Below, piece after piece: positions 23,851-32,856 of a DNA stretch of 52,522 nt. The stretch is from Clostridia bacterium. Its GTDB lineage: Bacteria > Bacillota > Clostridia > Christensenellales > Aristaeellaceae. The position numbers and the translations under genes were made by a program. Position 1 is the first letter of the stretch. The number at the start of each line of letters is the position of its first letter. Below the pieces are notes generated by a model. It was not told where the DNA came from. It saw only the letters and a program-made list of their open reading frames with translations, and ran no database searches. Location: positions 1-52,522 of the forward strand of contig JAFXVJ010000002.1 of assembly GCA_017524615.1 (NCBI GenBank). The letters are read 5' to 3'.

Positions 23851-25404
23851 TTGAATCGCGAGAATGATTATGTGATTGAGATGCTGCATATCACCAAGGA
23901 ATTCCCGGGCATCAAGGCAAACGACGATATCACGCTGCAATTGCGGCGCGGGGAAATCCATGCGCTGCTGGGGGAAAACGGTGCGGGAAAATCCACGCTG
24001 ATGAGCGTGCTGTTTGGCCTGTACCAGCCGGAAAAGGGCGAAATACGCAAGGATGGGAAACCCGTCAAGATTCACAATCCCAACGACGCCACCGCCCTGC
24101 ACATCGGCATGGTGCATCAGCATTTTAAGCTGATCGAAGTATTCACCGTGCTGGACAACATCATCCTGGGCGCGGAAGACACAAAAATGGGCTTCGTGCA
24201 GCGCAAGGAAGCCCGCAAAAAGGTGGAGGAGCTTTCCAAACGCTACGGCCTGGCAGTGGATCTGGACGCCAAGGTGGAGGATATCACCGTGGGCATGCAG
24301 CAGCGTGTGGAGATCCTGAAAATGCTGTATCGCGAAAACGAAATACTGATTTTCGACGAGCCCACAGCCGTGCTGACGCCCCAGGAAATCACCGAACTGA
24401 TGCAGATCATGAAGGGGCTGGCCAAGGAAGGCAAATCCATCCTGTTCATTTCCCACAAGCTCAATGAAATCATGGAGGTGTCCGACCGGGTGAGCGTGCT
24501 GCGCAAAGGACGCTACATCGGCACGGTGAATACCAAGGACACGACCGCCGTGGAATTGAGCCGCATGATGGTGGGCCATGACGTGCAGCTGGTGGTGGAT
24601 AAGAGCCCCGCTCAGCCCGGCAAAACGGTGCTGAAAGTGGTTGATTTGCACGTACCTTCCCGCCTCTACAAGCATGACGCGGTGAAGGGCGTCAGCTTCA
24701 CGGTGCGTCAGGGCGAAATCGTCTGCATCGCGGGCATTGATGGCAACGGCCAGACGGAATTGGTGTTCGGCTTGAGCGGGCTGGAAAAATGCTCCGGCGG
24801 CAAAATCGAAATCAACGGCGTGGACATCACCCATGCGCCCATCCGCAAGCGCAGCGAGGCGGGCATCAGCCATATCCCCGAGGACCGGCATAAGCATGGC
24901 CTGGTGCTGGATTACACGCTGGAGCAGAACATGGTGCTTCAATCCTTTGAGGAACCGCGCTTCCAGCACCTGGGCTTCATTAAATTCGACGCAGTGCGCA
25001 AATATGCCGAACGCCTCATCGAGGAATACGATGTGCGTTCCGGACAGGGGCCGGTCACGATTGCCCGCTCCATGTCCGGCGGTAACCAGCAGAAGGCCAT
25101 CGTCGCCCGGGAAATCGACCGGGACCTGCCTTTGATGCTGGCGGTGCAGCCCACGCGCGGCCTTGACGTCGGCGCGATTGAAAACATCCATAAGCAAATC
25201 GTGGCCCAGCGGGACGCTGGCAAGGCCGTGCTTCTGGTAAGCCTGGAGCTGGACGAGGTCATGAATCTGTCGGATCGCATCCTGGTCATGTACGAGGGCG
25301 AAATCGTGGGCGAGCTTGACCCGAAGCAGACCACGGTGGAAGAATTGGGCCTGTACATGGCGGGCGCCAAACGGCAGCAGCAGGGGAAGGAGGCGCTGGC
25401 ATGA
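23851..25404 (+). CDS. Nucleoside ABC transporter, dual ATPase subunit (NupO-like)
   Basis: A 517-aa protein with two ATP-binding cassettes that powers nucleoside uptake. The first cassette has GENGAGKSTLM (about residue 44), TVGMQQRVEIL signature, ILIFDEPTAVLTPQE and FISHKLNE. The second has GIDGNGQTELVF (Walker Lys replaced, as is normal for this family), MSGGNQQKAIVARE and AVQPTRGLDVGAIE. It starts at a TTG, with GGGGAG about nine bases upstream. It overlaps the next permease gene by four bases. The BMP gene upstream and two permeases downstream complete a BMP/YufOPQ-type transporter. Confidence 0.92.
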   Translation: MNRENDYVIEMLHITKEFPGIKANDDITLQLRRGEIHALLGENGAGKSTLMSVLFGLYQPEKGEIRKDGKPVKIHNPNDATALHIGMVHQHFKLIEVFTVLDNIILGAEDTKMGFVQRKEARKKVEELSKRYGLAVDLDAKVEDITVGMQQRVEILKMLYRENEILIFDEPTAVLTPQEITELMQIMKGLAKEGKSILFISHKLNEIMEVSDRVSVLRKGRYIGTVNTKDTTAVELSRMMVGHDVQLVVDKSPAQPGKTVLKVVDLHVPSRLYKHDAVKGVSFTVRQGEIVCIAGIDGNGQTELVFGLSGLEKCSGGKIEINGVDITHAPIRKRSEAGISHIPEDRHKHGLVLDYTLEQNMVLQSFEEPRFQHLGFIKFDAVRKYAERLIEEYDVRSGQGPVTIARSMSGGNQQKAIVAREIDRDLPLMLAVQPTRGLDVGAIENIHKQIVAQRDAGKAVLLVSLELDEVMNLSDRILVMYEGEIVGELDPKQTTVEELGLYMAGAKRQQQGKEALA

Positions 25405-26657
25405 AAAAGGAATCTTTCTGGGAGAAGGCCGGTACCCGGTCCGTGCTGGCGTCGCTGGTGGCGATCCTGATCGGTATGCTGGCGGGCGGCATCGTGATCC
25501 TGATTGTCGGCGCCACCAACTCCACCCTGGGCCTTGGCGGCGCGTGGGAAGGGCTGCGCCTGGTGGTGGCCGGGCTGTTTTCCAAGGGACGCGACGCTGC
25601 AGGCAACCTAATATTCGGGTTTAACCCCACCACCTTCGGCAACATGCTGTTCCGGGCTGTGCCCCTCATCATGACGGGCCTGTCCGTGGCGCTGGGAAAC
25701 AAGGCGGGCCTGTTTAACATCGGCGCGCCGGGCCAATACCTGGCGGGCACGGCGGCCAGCCTGTTTGTGTCCCTGTCCCTGCCGACCAATGTGCTTCCCA
25801 CCTGGCTGATCTGGCTGATTGCGTTTTTAGCGGGCATGATCGCCGGGGCGCTGTGGGGCTCCATCCCGGGGCTGCTCAAGGCGTATCTGAACATCAATGA
25901 GGTGCTGGCCTGCATCATGACCAACTGGATCGCGGCCAATCTGGTCACCTGGGTTTTTGAGGGCAGCAACCTGAAAAACGTCCTGGAGGGCACCAAATCA
26001 GGCTACATTTACAAAACGTCCACCGTCATGAACGACGTGATCATCGATGGCGTACGCCAGACTGTAGGCGCGAATGTGCCGGAGGGGGCCCAGGTGGTGG
26101 CCACCCGCGGCGGCGTCGCCACGGCCAAGCTGGGGCTGGACAGCCTCTTCTCCGGCAGCCAGGTGAACGCCGGGATCCTGGTGGCGATCCTGATCGCCAT
26201 CGTGATTTATGTGATCCTCAGCAAGACCACCCTGGGCTACCAGCTGAAGGCGTGCGGCGCCAACCGCTACGCCGCCCGGTACGCCGGTATTCGGGATCGG
26301 CGGAACATCGTGCTCACCATGGCGCTGGCCGGCGCTCTGGCTGCGGCAGGCGGCGCGCTGTATTCCCTCTCCGGCAACACGGAATTCTTCTGGAACACGT
26401 ACCAGTCCTTGCCGGCGGAGGGCTTTAACGGGATCCCTGTGGCCCTGCTGGCGATCAATAATCCCATCGGCGTCATCTTTTCGGCCACCTTCATGTCCAT
26501 GCTGCAGATCTGCGGCCAGAAACTGACGGAATTGACAGCGTTCAACGAGTATATTACCAACGTGATCATTGCCGTGATCGTGTATCTGTCGGCGTTCATG
26601 CTGGTGATCAAGACCTGGATCGGCAGGCTGCGCAAAGGAAAGGAGGCGGGGAAATAA
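25401..26657 (+). CDS. Nucleoside ABC transporter permease 1 (NupP-like)
   Basis: A 418-aa integral membrane protein of the BPD_transp_2 type. Family signature GLSVALGNKAGLFNIGAPGQ near residue 95; repeated hydrophobic helices; CGANRYAARYAGI around residue 287. A long loop (about 190-240) carries charged residues between helices. The start ATG overlaps the ATPase stop by four bases (ATGA). It forms the membrane channel together with the next gene's product. Confidence 0.9.
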   Translation: MKKESFWEKAGTRSVLASLVAILIGMLAGGIVILIVGATNSTLGLGGAWEGLRLVVAGLFSKGRDAAGNLIFGFNPTTFGNMLFRAVPLIMTGLSVALGNKAGLFNIGAPGQYLAGTAASLFVSLSLPTNVLPTWLIWLIAFLAGMIAGALWGSIPGLLKAYLNINEVLACIMTNWIAANLVTWVFEGSNLKNVLEGTKSGYIYKTSTVMNDVIIDGVRQTVGANVPEGAQVVATRGGVATAKLGLDSLFSGSQVNAGILVAILIAIVIYVILSKTTLGYQLKACGANRYAARYAGIRDRRNIVLTMALAGALAAAGGALYSLSGNTEFFWNTYQSLPAEGFNGIPVALLAINNPIGVIFSATFMSMLQICGQKLTELTAFNEYITNVIIAVIVYLSAFMLVIKTWIGRLRKGKEAGK

Positions 26658-27688
26658 TGCCGTTTCTGATTCGTCAAACCCTTATTTACGCGGTGCCGCT
26701 GATGCTGGTGGCTCTGGCGGGCGTGTTCGCGGAGCGCAGCGGTATTATCAATCTGGCTTTGGAAGGCATCATGATTTTCGGCGCGTTCATGGGCGTGCTG
26801 TTCGTGCGTTTTGTGCAGCAATGGGGCTGGTTCCAGGCGGCCTATGACGCTAAAAACATCTTTAGCCTGCAATGCTTCTGTCTGCTGGCCATGCTGTTCG
26901 CGGCGGCCATGGGGGCGCTGTTCAGCCTGCTGCTTGCCTTTGCGGCTATCAACCTGAAGGCGGACCAGACCATCGGCGGTACGGCGCTCAACCTGCTGGC
27001 CCCCGCCGTGGTGCTGTTTTTCATCCGCATCATCGCGAACCAGAACACCCTGAACATGTACAAGGACGACGCCGCCGGCTGGTTCATGCTGAAAAAATCC
27101 ATGTTCGGCTACGGCCGCAAGGAGGAAATGAACTTTCTCGGCTCCACATTCGTGGATAAGGTGTATGTGGCCACCTATATCTGCATCATCGTCTTTGTTC
27201 TCATGGCGATCATCCTGTATAAAACCAAGTTCGGCATGCGGTTGCGTTCCTGCGGTGAAAATCCTCAGGCCAGCGCTTCCCTGGGCATCAACGTGATCAA
27301 AATGCGCTACGCCGGCACCGTCATTTCCGGCGCGCTGGCCGGCATGGGCGGCTTCGTGTACGTGCTCACGACGGCCAACTGCTCCGCGAACGGCGATGTG
27401 GCGGGCTTCGGCTTCCTGGCCCTGGCGGTGATGATCTTCGGCAACTGGAAGCCCCTGAACATCTGCGGGGCCGCATTGCTGTTCGGCCTGTTCAAGTGCA
27501 TCGCCGCTTCTTACTCCACTCTGGATATCAACGGCGACGGCGTTTACATGCTCAAGGAACTGAACATCAATACCAACATTTACCGCATGATGCCCTATGT
27601 GATCACCCTGATCGTGCTGGCGTTCACATCCAAGAGCAGCCGCGCGCCCAAGGCAGAGGGCATTCCCTACGATCCCGGCAAACGGTAA
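26657..27688 (+). CDS. Nucleoside ABC transporter permease 2 (NupQ-like)
   Basis: A 343-aa integral membrane protein with the N-terminal signature AGVFAERSGIINLALEGIMI typical of the second permease of this transporter class. LRSCGENPQASASLGI and FGFLALAVMIFGNWKP appear further on. Its ATG shares one base with the stop of the first permease gene (TAATG) behind GAGGCGGGGAA. It is the last gene of the intact nucleoside transporter. Confidence 0.9.
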   Translation: MPFLIRQTLIYAVPLMLVALAGVFAERSGIINLALEGIMIFGAFMGVLFVRFVQQWGWFQAAYDAKNIFSLQCFCLLAMLFAAAMGALFSLLLAFAAINLKADQTIGGTALNLLAPAVVLFFIRIIANQNTLNMYKDDAAGWFMLKKSMFGYGRKEEMNFLGSTFVDKVYVATYICIIVFVLMAIILYKTKFGMRLRSCGENPQASASLGINVIKMRYAGTVISGALAGMGGFVYVLTTANCSANGDVAGFGFLALAVMIFGNWKPLNICGAALLFGLFKCIAASYSTLDINGDGVYMLKELNINTNIYRMMPYVITLIVLAFTSKSSRAPKAEGIPYDPGKR

Positions 27689-27714
27689 CACAGCGGCCGT
27701 TTTGAGGAATTTAC

Positions 27715-27743
27715 TGGACAGATGGGCATTCATCGCCTATAAT
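27715..27743 (+). promoter_or_regulatory. Promoter before the second transporter set
   Basis: TGGACA (27715-27720), 17-bp spacer, TATAAT (27738-27743), 27 bp after the permease stop. It drives a short leader that ends in a terminator before the ATPase-like gene. Confidence 0.8.
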
Positions 27744-27773
27744 GAATCCGTGGATTCCGGCGGCGTACAGCGG

Positions 27774-27832
27774 GAGGATCGGCGAATACGATCCTCATCG
27801 ACAGGGCTGGAGGCGACCAGCCCTGTTTTTTT
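27774..27832 (+). terminator. Leader hairpin plus intrinsic terminator (attenuator or small RNA end)
   Basis: GAGGATCG/CGATCCTC (27774-27796, 7-nt loop) is followed by ACAGGGCTGG/CCAGCCCTGT (27801-27826) and T7. Located between a strong promoter and the ATPase-like gene, it would end transcripts of roughly 80 nt. This is compatible with a regulated attenuator or an independent small RNA. It matches no riboswitch class that I recognise. Confidence 0.75.
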
Positions 27833-27856
27833 CATCGCCGGGGAAAGGGACATGAA

Positions 27857-29404
27857 ATGTCGGAGGGCGTTTATGCGCTGGAAATGCTGCGCGGGAACCG
27901 CGGGTTTTCCGCGGAGCAGAAGGGGATGTGCGCAGCGCTGCAATTGAAAAATGGCCGGGTGCATGCCCTGCTGGGGGACTGCGGCGCGGGAAAAAGCGCG
28001 GTGGCGGACGCCTTGTGCGGGCTGCATCCGGAGAAGGGCGCGCGGATCATGCTGCAGGGCCGGGAAAAGCGCCTGCGTTCGCCGGCCGCTGCCCGGGCCA
28101 GCGGCATCGCGCTGGTGCGGCTGCGCACCCAAATCGCGCCGTCCATGACGGTGATGCAGCATATCCTGCTGGGCGCAGGCCGCGGCGTTCCGGGCCCGAT
28201 GCGAAGGAAAAAGGCGCGCCGGCGGATCGAGGCGCTGATGGAGCAATATGATCTGACGGTCGATCTGAAGGCGCGGATAGGCGCGGTGTCCGCCGGCATG
28301 CGGGAGGAAGCGTCGGTGCTGCGCGTGCTGTACCGGGACAGCGACATCGTGGTCTTTGATGAACCGGCGGCGGATCTGACGCCTCAGGAGGCGGACCGAA
28401 TGTTCCGCTGCATGCGAAAAATGGCGGCGGCGGGGAAAGCGGTGCTGTTTACCACACGCAAGCCGGAGGAAGCCATGTCAGCGGCCGATGACTGCACCGT
28501 GCTGCGGGACGGGATGCTGATGAAGGCCGTTCCGGTTCCGGAAACGGATGCCGAGGCGCTGTATCGCTTGATGACCGGGCAGGACAGGCAGCCGCTTCCC
28601 GAGAAAAAGGAAATCGCGGCGGGCAGCGTGGTGCTGGAGGTCCGGGATGCGTCGGTACGGCGGGGAAAGCGCCGGGGACAGCCAGTCAAATCTGTGTCGC
28701 TGGAGGCCCGGGCCGGGGAGATCCTGTGCGTGGCCGGGCAACGGGGCAGCGGCCTTACCACGCTGGCCGACGCGCTGGCGGGGGTCATCCCCCTGTCCGG
28801 CGGGCGCATCCGGCTCAACGGGGAGAACATCACCGCCCTGGACGCGCTGGAACGGGCGGAGGAAGGCGTCGGCTATCTTCCCTGGCGGGATCATGGGCTG
28901 GCAGCCGGCCTGTCTATGACGGAAAACATGATGATGAAGCGCACCGGCGATCCGGCTGTGCAGGATAGCGGGTGGATCCGCGGACGCAATGCGCGGGCCT
29001 TGACCTGGCAATGGCTGGACCATTACCGTCTTTCGGACGCTGACGGGCCGGCGTCCTCTCCTCGCTGCATGAGCCGCGGCCAGCGGCAGCGGGCCGTACT
29101 GGGCCGGGAAATGGATCGGGGCACCCAGGTGCTGCTGGCCACGCTGCCCCTGACGGGCCTGAATGAAACGGAGCGGCGGGATATGATCAGCCTGCTGATG
29201 GCTGTAAGGGAGAGCCGGCGCGCGGTGATCCTGTTCACCACCGACGCGGAGGAGGCCATGGCCCTGGGGGATCGGATCGTGGTGCTGCGGGGCGGAGAAA
29301 TCGTGGGCGAATTCCACCCGGAGGCGGCTTCCGCCCGTGAGGTGGGGCTGTACATGACCGGCGACAGGCGGCAGGGCATGGAGGATTACTTTGATGAGGA
29401 ATGA
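27857..29404 (+). CDS. Diverged dual ABC ATPase, paralogue of the nucleoside transporter ATPase
   Basis: A 515-aa protein alignable end to end with the upstream ATPase but with degraded motifs. Cassette 1 keeps Walker A (GDCGAGKSAVAD) and Walker B (DIVVFDEPAADLTPQE). Its signature is VSAGMREE, and the switch His region FISHKLNE has become FTTRKPEE. Cassette 2 has GQRGSGLTTLAD (no Walker Lys, as in relatives), a weak signature MSRGQRQR, and LPLTGLNETE where relatives have QPTRGLDVGA. With the switch His lost, ATP hydrolysis may be impaired or the role altered. The gene is intact, with the two permease-like genes downstream. A decaying duplicate is the alternative. Confidence 0.8.
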   Translation: MSEGVYALEMLRGNRGFSAEQKGMCAALQLKNGRVHALLGDCGAGKSAVADALCGLHPEKGARIMLQGREKRLRSPAAARASGIALVRLRTQIAPSMTVMQHILLGAGRGVPGPMRRKKARRRIEALMEQYDLTVDLKARIGAVSAGMREEASVLRVLYRDSDIVVFDEPAADLTPQEADRMFRCMRKMAAAGKAVLFTTRKPEEAMSAADDCTVLRDGMLMKAVPVPETDAEALYRLMTGQDRQPLPEKKEIAAGSVVLEVRDASVRRGKRRGQPVKSVSLEARAGEILCVAGQRGSGLTTLADALAGVIPLSGGRIRLNGENITALDALERAEEGVGYLPWRDHGLAAGLSMTENMMMKRTGDPAVQDSGWIRGRNARALTWQWLDHYRLSDADGPASSPRCMSRGQRQRAVLGREMDRGTQVLLATLPLTGLNETERRDMISLLMAVRESRRAVILFTTDAEEAMALGDRIVVLRGGEIVGEFHPEAASAREVGLYMTGDRRQGMEDYFDEE

Positions 29405-30479
29405 AAGGCTGGCCGTTATCTGGCGGGTCATGTGGCGGGCGGCGGTGTGCCTGGCGGCGGTGCCGGCCGTCAGCTTTGCTGTCATGACGGCGCTGGCGCT
29501 GATCCGGGAGGGAGCTGGATTGCCGGATGCGGCGGGCATCGCGCTGCGCCAGGGGCTGCTTCCGTTGATCCGGGGCGGCTTTGGCGCGGGCGCTGAAAGC
29601 CTGCGCGCCGTGATCGCGGAGGCCGGCGTGCTGATGCTGATGGCGCTGTCCGTTGCTCTGTGCCTGCGGGCGGGACTGCTGAACGTGGGCGCGCCGGGGC
29701 AGTACGCCGTGGGCGTATGCGCGGCGTGGATGTGCGCCGCGGTGTGGGAGCTGCCCTGGTTCGTGAGCGTGGCGGCATCTGCCGCGGCGGGAGCCTTAGC
29801 CGGAGCGTTATTCGGCTGGATGCGGCGCCGGAGCGGGAGCGCGGCGGCCGATGTGCTGCTGGACGCATTGATCCTGTGCGCGGTATACGCGGTGATCCAG
29901 CGGGTTTCTGCTCAGACGGCGGGAGGCGGAGCCATCCCGGAAGCGCGTCAGATCCCGGCGCTGGGGAAGGGCACGGACGGTTATCTTGCCCGCCCTGTCA
30001 CCTGGGGCGTTTTGGCCGCGCTGATAGGTCCGCTGGTGCTTTGGACTGTGGAAAAATTCCATATATGGGGTTACGGCATGCGCCTGATGGGCGCGTCCGG
30101 CCCCGCGGCGGAATACGCCGGTGTGAACAGGAAAAGAATGACGGTACTGTGTATGACGCTGTCCGGCCTGCTGGCAGGCCTCGGCGGCGGCAGCGGCGCC
30201 CTGTCCGGCATGGCCCAGGGCATTTCCGCCGCGGAAGCCGGATTGGATGGCCTGGGAGCGGCGCTGCTGGCCGGCGGACATCCGCTGGGCGTCCTGCTGT
30301 CTTCGGCGGCAGCGGCGCATCTGCGGGGCGGATGCAGGCGGATGGGCGCGCCTTATGACGGCGGCTTGGCCGCCTGGCTGATCTGCGGCGGGCTGATGCC
30401 GCTTTGCGGCTGGACGCTGCGCGTATGGCGGATGAAAGCAGAGCGGCGTCTCCGCGGGAAAAAGGAGGAAGCACCATGA
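29394..30479 (+). CDS. Diverged ABC permease, paralogue of NupP
   Basis: A 361-aa membrane protein with about nine hydrophobic helices. LSVALCLRAGLLNVGAPGQY near residue 90 matches the GNKAGLFNIGAPGQY signature of the first set. LMGASGPAAEYAGVNRKRM corresponds to the CGANRYAARYAGI segment. The N-terminal part is Ala/Arg-rich and the long periplasmic loop of the first copy is shortened. The ATG at 29394 uses GGAGG nine bases upstream inside the ATPase-like gene, overlapping its end by 11 bases. Confidence 0.8.
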   Translation: MRNERLAVIWRVMWRAAVCLAAVPAVSFAVMTALALIREGAGLPDAAGIALRQGLLPLIRGGFGAGAESLRAVIAEAGVLMLMALSVALCLRAGLLNVGAPGQYAVGVCAAWMCAAVWELPWFVSVAASAAAGALAGALFGWMRRRSGSAAADVLLDALILCAVYAVIQRVSAQTAGGGAIPEARQIPALGKGTDGYLARPVTWGVLAALIGPLVLWTVEKFHIWGYGMRLMGASGPAAEYAGVNRKRMTVLCMTLSGLLAGLGGGSGALSGMAQGISAAEAGLDGLGAALLAGGHPLGVLLSSAAAAHLRGGCRRMGAPYDGGLAAWLICGGLMPLCGWTLRVWRMKAERRLRGKKEEAP

Positions 30480-31366
30480 CGGAGTTTGCGCTCACGGCGC
30501 TGCTGTGCCTGGCGGTTCTGCTCCCCATGGCCTGGAGCGCCATGCCCGCCGGCCGCGGCGGCGCGCTGCACGTGGGGCTGGCCGGCGCGATGATCCTGGG
30601 CGGATGGGCCGGGATGCAGGCGGGCCGCCTGCCGCTGACGCCGGCCCAGGCCGCGGTTTGCGCCGTCGCTGTATCCGGGTGCGTCGGCGCCCTGTACGCG
30701 CTGGCAGCGGGAAGCCTGGCCGCGCTGCGCCATACGGACCGATCGGTGAGCGGCGCGGTGATCAATCTGGTGTTTGCCCTCCCCGCGCTGCTGATGGGCG
30801 GCGTAAACGGCGGCGGGACAGCGGAGGAAACCTTGCTGAGACAGACGCTGACCGTCCGCTGGCAGGAGATGGAAATCAGCCTGCTCCTGCCCGTGGGACT
30901 TCTCCTGGCTGCGGCCATTGCCGCGCTGCTGTATGCCACGAAATGGGGCATCGGTGTCCGGGCGGGCGGCGAAAACCCCGACGCGGCGGCGGAAGCGGGC
31001 CTGGGACGGTATGCTTCCCAGGCGAAGGGCTGGCTGCTGGCCGGGCTGACGGCCGGGATCGGAGGGTTCAGCTGGCATCTGAACGGCCCGGCGGGGGGAT
31101 TTGCCCTGTCTGCGGCTGGCATGGCGCTGCTGGCCCTGGCCGCTGTCCGGGGCGGCGGATACCGTCCCGTGCGGACGCTGCTTTGGGCTGCCGCGCTGTC
31201 CCTGCTGCGGGCGCTGAGCGCATGCGCAGGGCAGTTTTCCTGGGTGTCAGGTCTTCAATGGCCGGAAGAAACCTGGCTGCTGCTGCCCTATGCGGCGGCG
31301 CTGCTGCTGATGCTGGTTCACGGAAAGGAAAAAAGCCCCGCCCAGCGGAGCGTCCGTGAATTCTGA
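30476..31366 (+). CDS. Diverged ABC permease, paralogue of NupQ
   Basis: A 296-aa membrane protein, about 50 residues shorter than the first-set permease 2. TDRSVSGAVINLVFALPALL aligns with its DQTIGGTALNLLAPAVV region, and VRAGGENPDAAAEAGL with LRSCGENPQASASLGI. The N-terminal 'ERSGIINLALEGI' signature is lost (GGALHVGLAGAMILGG in that place). AAAGGAGGAAGCACC precedes the ATG, which overlaps the upstream stop by four bases. No binding protein accompanies this set, so it would have to use the upstream BMP protein or another one. Confidence 0.78.
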   Translation: MTEFALTALLCLAVLLPMAWSAMPAGRGGALHVGLAGAMILGGWAGMQAGRLPLTPAQAAVCAVAVSGCVGALYALAAGSLAALRHTDRSVSGAVINLVFALPALLMGGVNGGGTAEETLLRQTLTVRWQEMEISLLLPVGLLLAAAIAALLYATKWGIGVRAGGENPDAAAEAGLGRYASQAKGWLLAGLTAGIGGFSWHLNGPAGGFALSAAGMALLALAAVRGGGYRPVRTLLWAAALSLLRALSACAGQFSWVSGLQWPEETWLLLPYAAALLLMLVHGKEKSPAQRSVREF

Positions 31367-31390
31367 GAGAGCCCAAAGGAGGCATATACG

Positions 31391-32299
31391 ATGAAAAGAC
31401 GAATCGCGCTGTTGCTGACTGTCCTGGTGCTGGCGCTGGCCGCGGGCGCACAGGCGGAATCCCATCCGCTTTTGTACCGGGTGACGGACGCGGAGGGCCA
31501 CACGGTGTACCTGCTGGGCACCATTCACGTGGGCAGGGAAGATTTTTATCCCCTGAGCGACGCGGTGGAGCAGGCCTATGCGGAAGCGGAGGTCCTGGCG
31601 GTGGAGGCGGATATCCTGGCCTTTTCCCAGAATCTGATCAAAATGACCCAGATGTCCATGGCGCTGATGTACGGGCCGGGGGACGACGCCACAAAGCACA
31701 TGTCCCCGGAAAACTATGCCTTGGCGGTGGAAAAGATCAATTATCCGGAAATCCTGCTGCGTCGGATGCGCCTGGCGGCCTGGATGTCGCTATCGGAGGA
31801 ACTGTCCTATGATATGGCGGGGCTCAGCTCCGATTTGGGCGTGGATATGCATCTGCTGCGCCGCGCCCACGCGGATGGTAAGCCGATCGACGAATTGGAA
31901 GGCATGGAGGAGCAGATGGAGCTGCTCCTCGGATTGCCGGACAGCATCGTGGAAATGCAGATCATGAGTTCGCTGGAGAATACGGCCGCCGCGGCCGCCG
32001 CCATCAATACCCTGGCGCTCGCCTGGCAGAACGGAAATGAAGCGCTGTTCACAATGTTGCTGCAAAGCGAGGATGTGGCGCTGGATCAGCTGCCGGAGGA
32101 AATCCGGGCGGATTATGAGGCGTATATGGATGCCATGTATCAGGACCGGAACGCCGGCTTTGAGGAGCAGGCGATCCGCTATCTGGCGGATGGGAAAACA
32201 GCATTGATCGCCATCGGCGCGGCCCATATCGTGGGGGAGGATGGCCTGGCGCAGCGCCTGGCCTGGGATGGCTTCACGGTGGAGGAAATCGGGCGCTGA
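31391..32299 (+). CDS. TraB/GumN-family secreted protein
   Basis: A 302-aa protein with a signal peptide (RRIALLLTVLVLALAAGAQA) and the TraB/GumN/TIKI hallmark motifs: YLLGTIHVGREDFYPL near residue 40 and the C-terminal IAIGAAHIVGEDGL. Eukaryotic TIKI members are metalloproteases; the bacterial function is unproven. It follows the permease-like gene after 24 bp behind AAAGGAGG, so it belongs to the second transporter unit, and ends at a strong terminator. Confidence 0.88.
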   Translation: MKRRIALLLTVLVLALAAGAQAESHPLLYRVTDAEGHTVYLLGTIHVGREDFYPLSDAVEQAYAEAEVLAVEADILAFSQNLIKMTQMSMALMYGPGDDATKHMSPENYALAVEKINYPEILLRRMRLAAWMSLSEELSYDMAGLSSDLGVDMHLLRRAHADGKPIDELEGMEEQMELLLGLPDSIVEMQIMSSLENTAAAAAAINTLALAWQNGNEALFTMLLQSEDVALDQLPEEIRADYEAYMDAMYQDRNAGFEEQAIRYLADGKTALIAIGAAHIVGEDGLAQRLAWDGFTVEEIGR

Positions 32300-32308
32300 A
32301 CGCACCGG

Positions 32309-32343
32309 ACAGGGAGACGGAATCAGGTCTCCCTGTTTTTTTG
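32309..32343 (+). terminator. Terminator after the TraB-like gene
   Basis: Perfect 10-bp stem ACAGGGAGAC/GTCTCCCTGT with an 8-nt loop and T7. Copy 2 of the structured repeat starts only a few bases further on. Confidence 0.9.
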
Positions 32344-32348
32344 TCTTG

Positions 32349-32789
32349 ATACGATTCTTCTAAGATCCAAATTGGCAAGGATGAAACAAGAGCAAAGGGA
32401 CGACGGGGGTGTTCTCTTTCGGAGCCCGAAAGAGAACCAGAAAGGGCACCATAACGGTGGTGGTCATCGTATAGCTTCTGGCCCGGCCGCTGAAAGCGGC
32501 CAACCCGGATGCAAAGCATCCGGGGAAAGCCGGGGGATCATCCTCAGGGAAAAGCGAGCTTTTCCCTTGGGATTTCCCCGGCTTTCTCTGGGCCAGAAGC
32601 TCTCAAGCTTTCCGCAATCCCAGCGTAACACGCGACGATTCCTTGGCTCTATCGATCAAGCAGCTTCGCGAGGAGTGGGTCCAGGGGATCATCCCCTGGC
32701 GCGGGGTTCAGGGGCCGCGCAGGCCCCTGCCTCGTTCTCCCGTTCTTTTATCACCTTTTGCGTATTGTGTTTTAGAACGCGAATAATAT
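32349..32789. repeat. Structured intergenic repeat, copy 2
   Basis: Second copy of the element at 3752-4185, same orientation, about 85-90 percent identical by eye. Long identical blocks lie near 32363-32419 and 32630-32735. The ends are ATACGATTCTTCT (left) and AGAACGCGAATAATAT (right). Pairing is preserved where bases differ. GTTCTCTTTCGG/CCGAAAGAGAAC is perfect here but partial in copy 1. CGGATGCAAAGCATCCG replaces CGGATGCGATGCATCCG. The GCCGGGGGATCATCC arm has a changed partner. No functional reading frame with a start signal was found. Confidence 0.9.
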
Positions 32790-32856
32790 AAATCGACGGA
32801 CAATGAATATGGGATTTCGCTGGGCGGCGATGATTGGATGTTTCCCGATTTTTCCT

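Noticed and set aside
27744-27832. Assignment of the leader to a known riboswitch (purine, preQ1, guanidine, fluoride)
   Set aside because: None of the conserved core motifs of these classes could be recognised.
32372-32791. A shared short reading frame inside both copies of the structured repeat (MKQEQRDDGGVLF...)
   Set aside because: The frame is similar in both copies and indels are multiples of three. However, it lacks a ribosome binding site, ends at different places and its changes follow base pairing rather than amino acid conservation.
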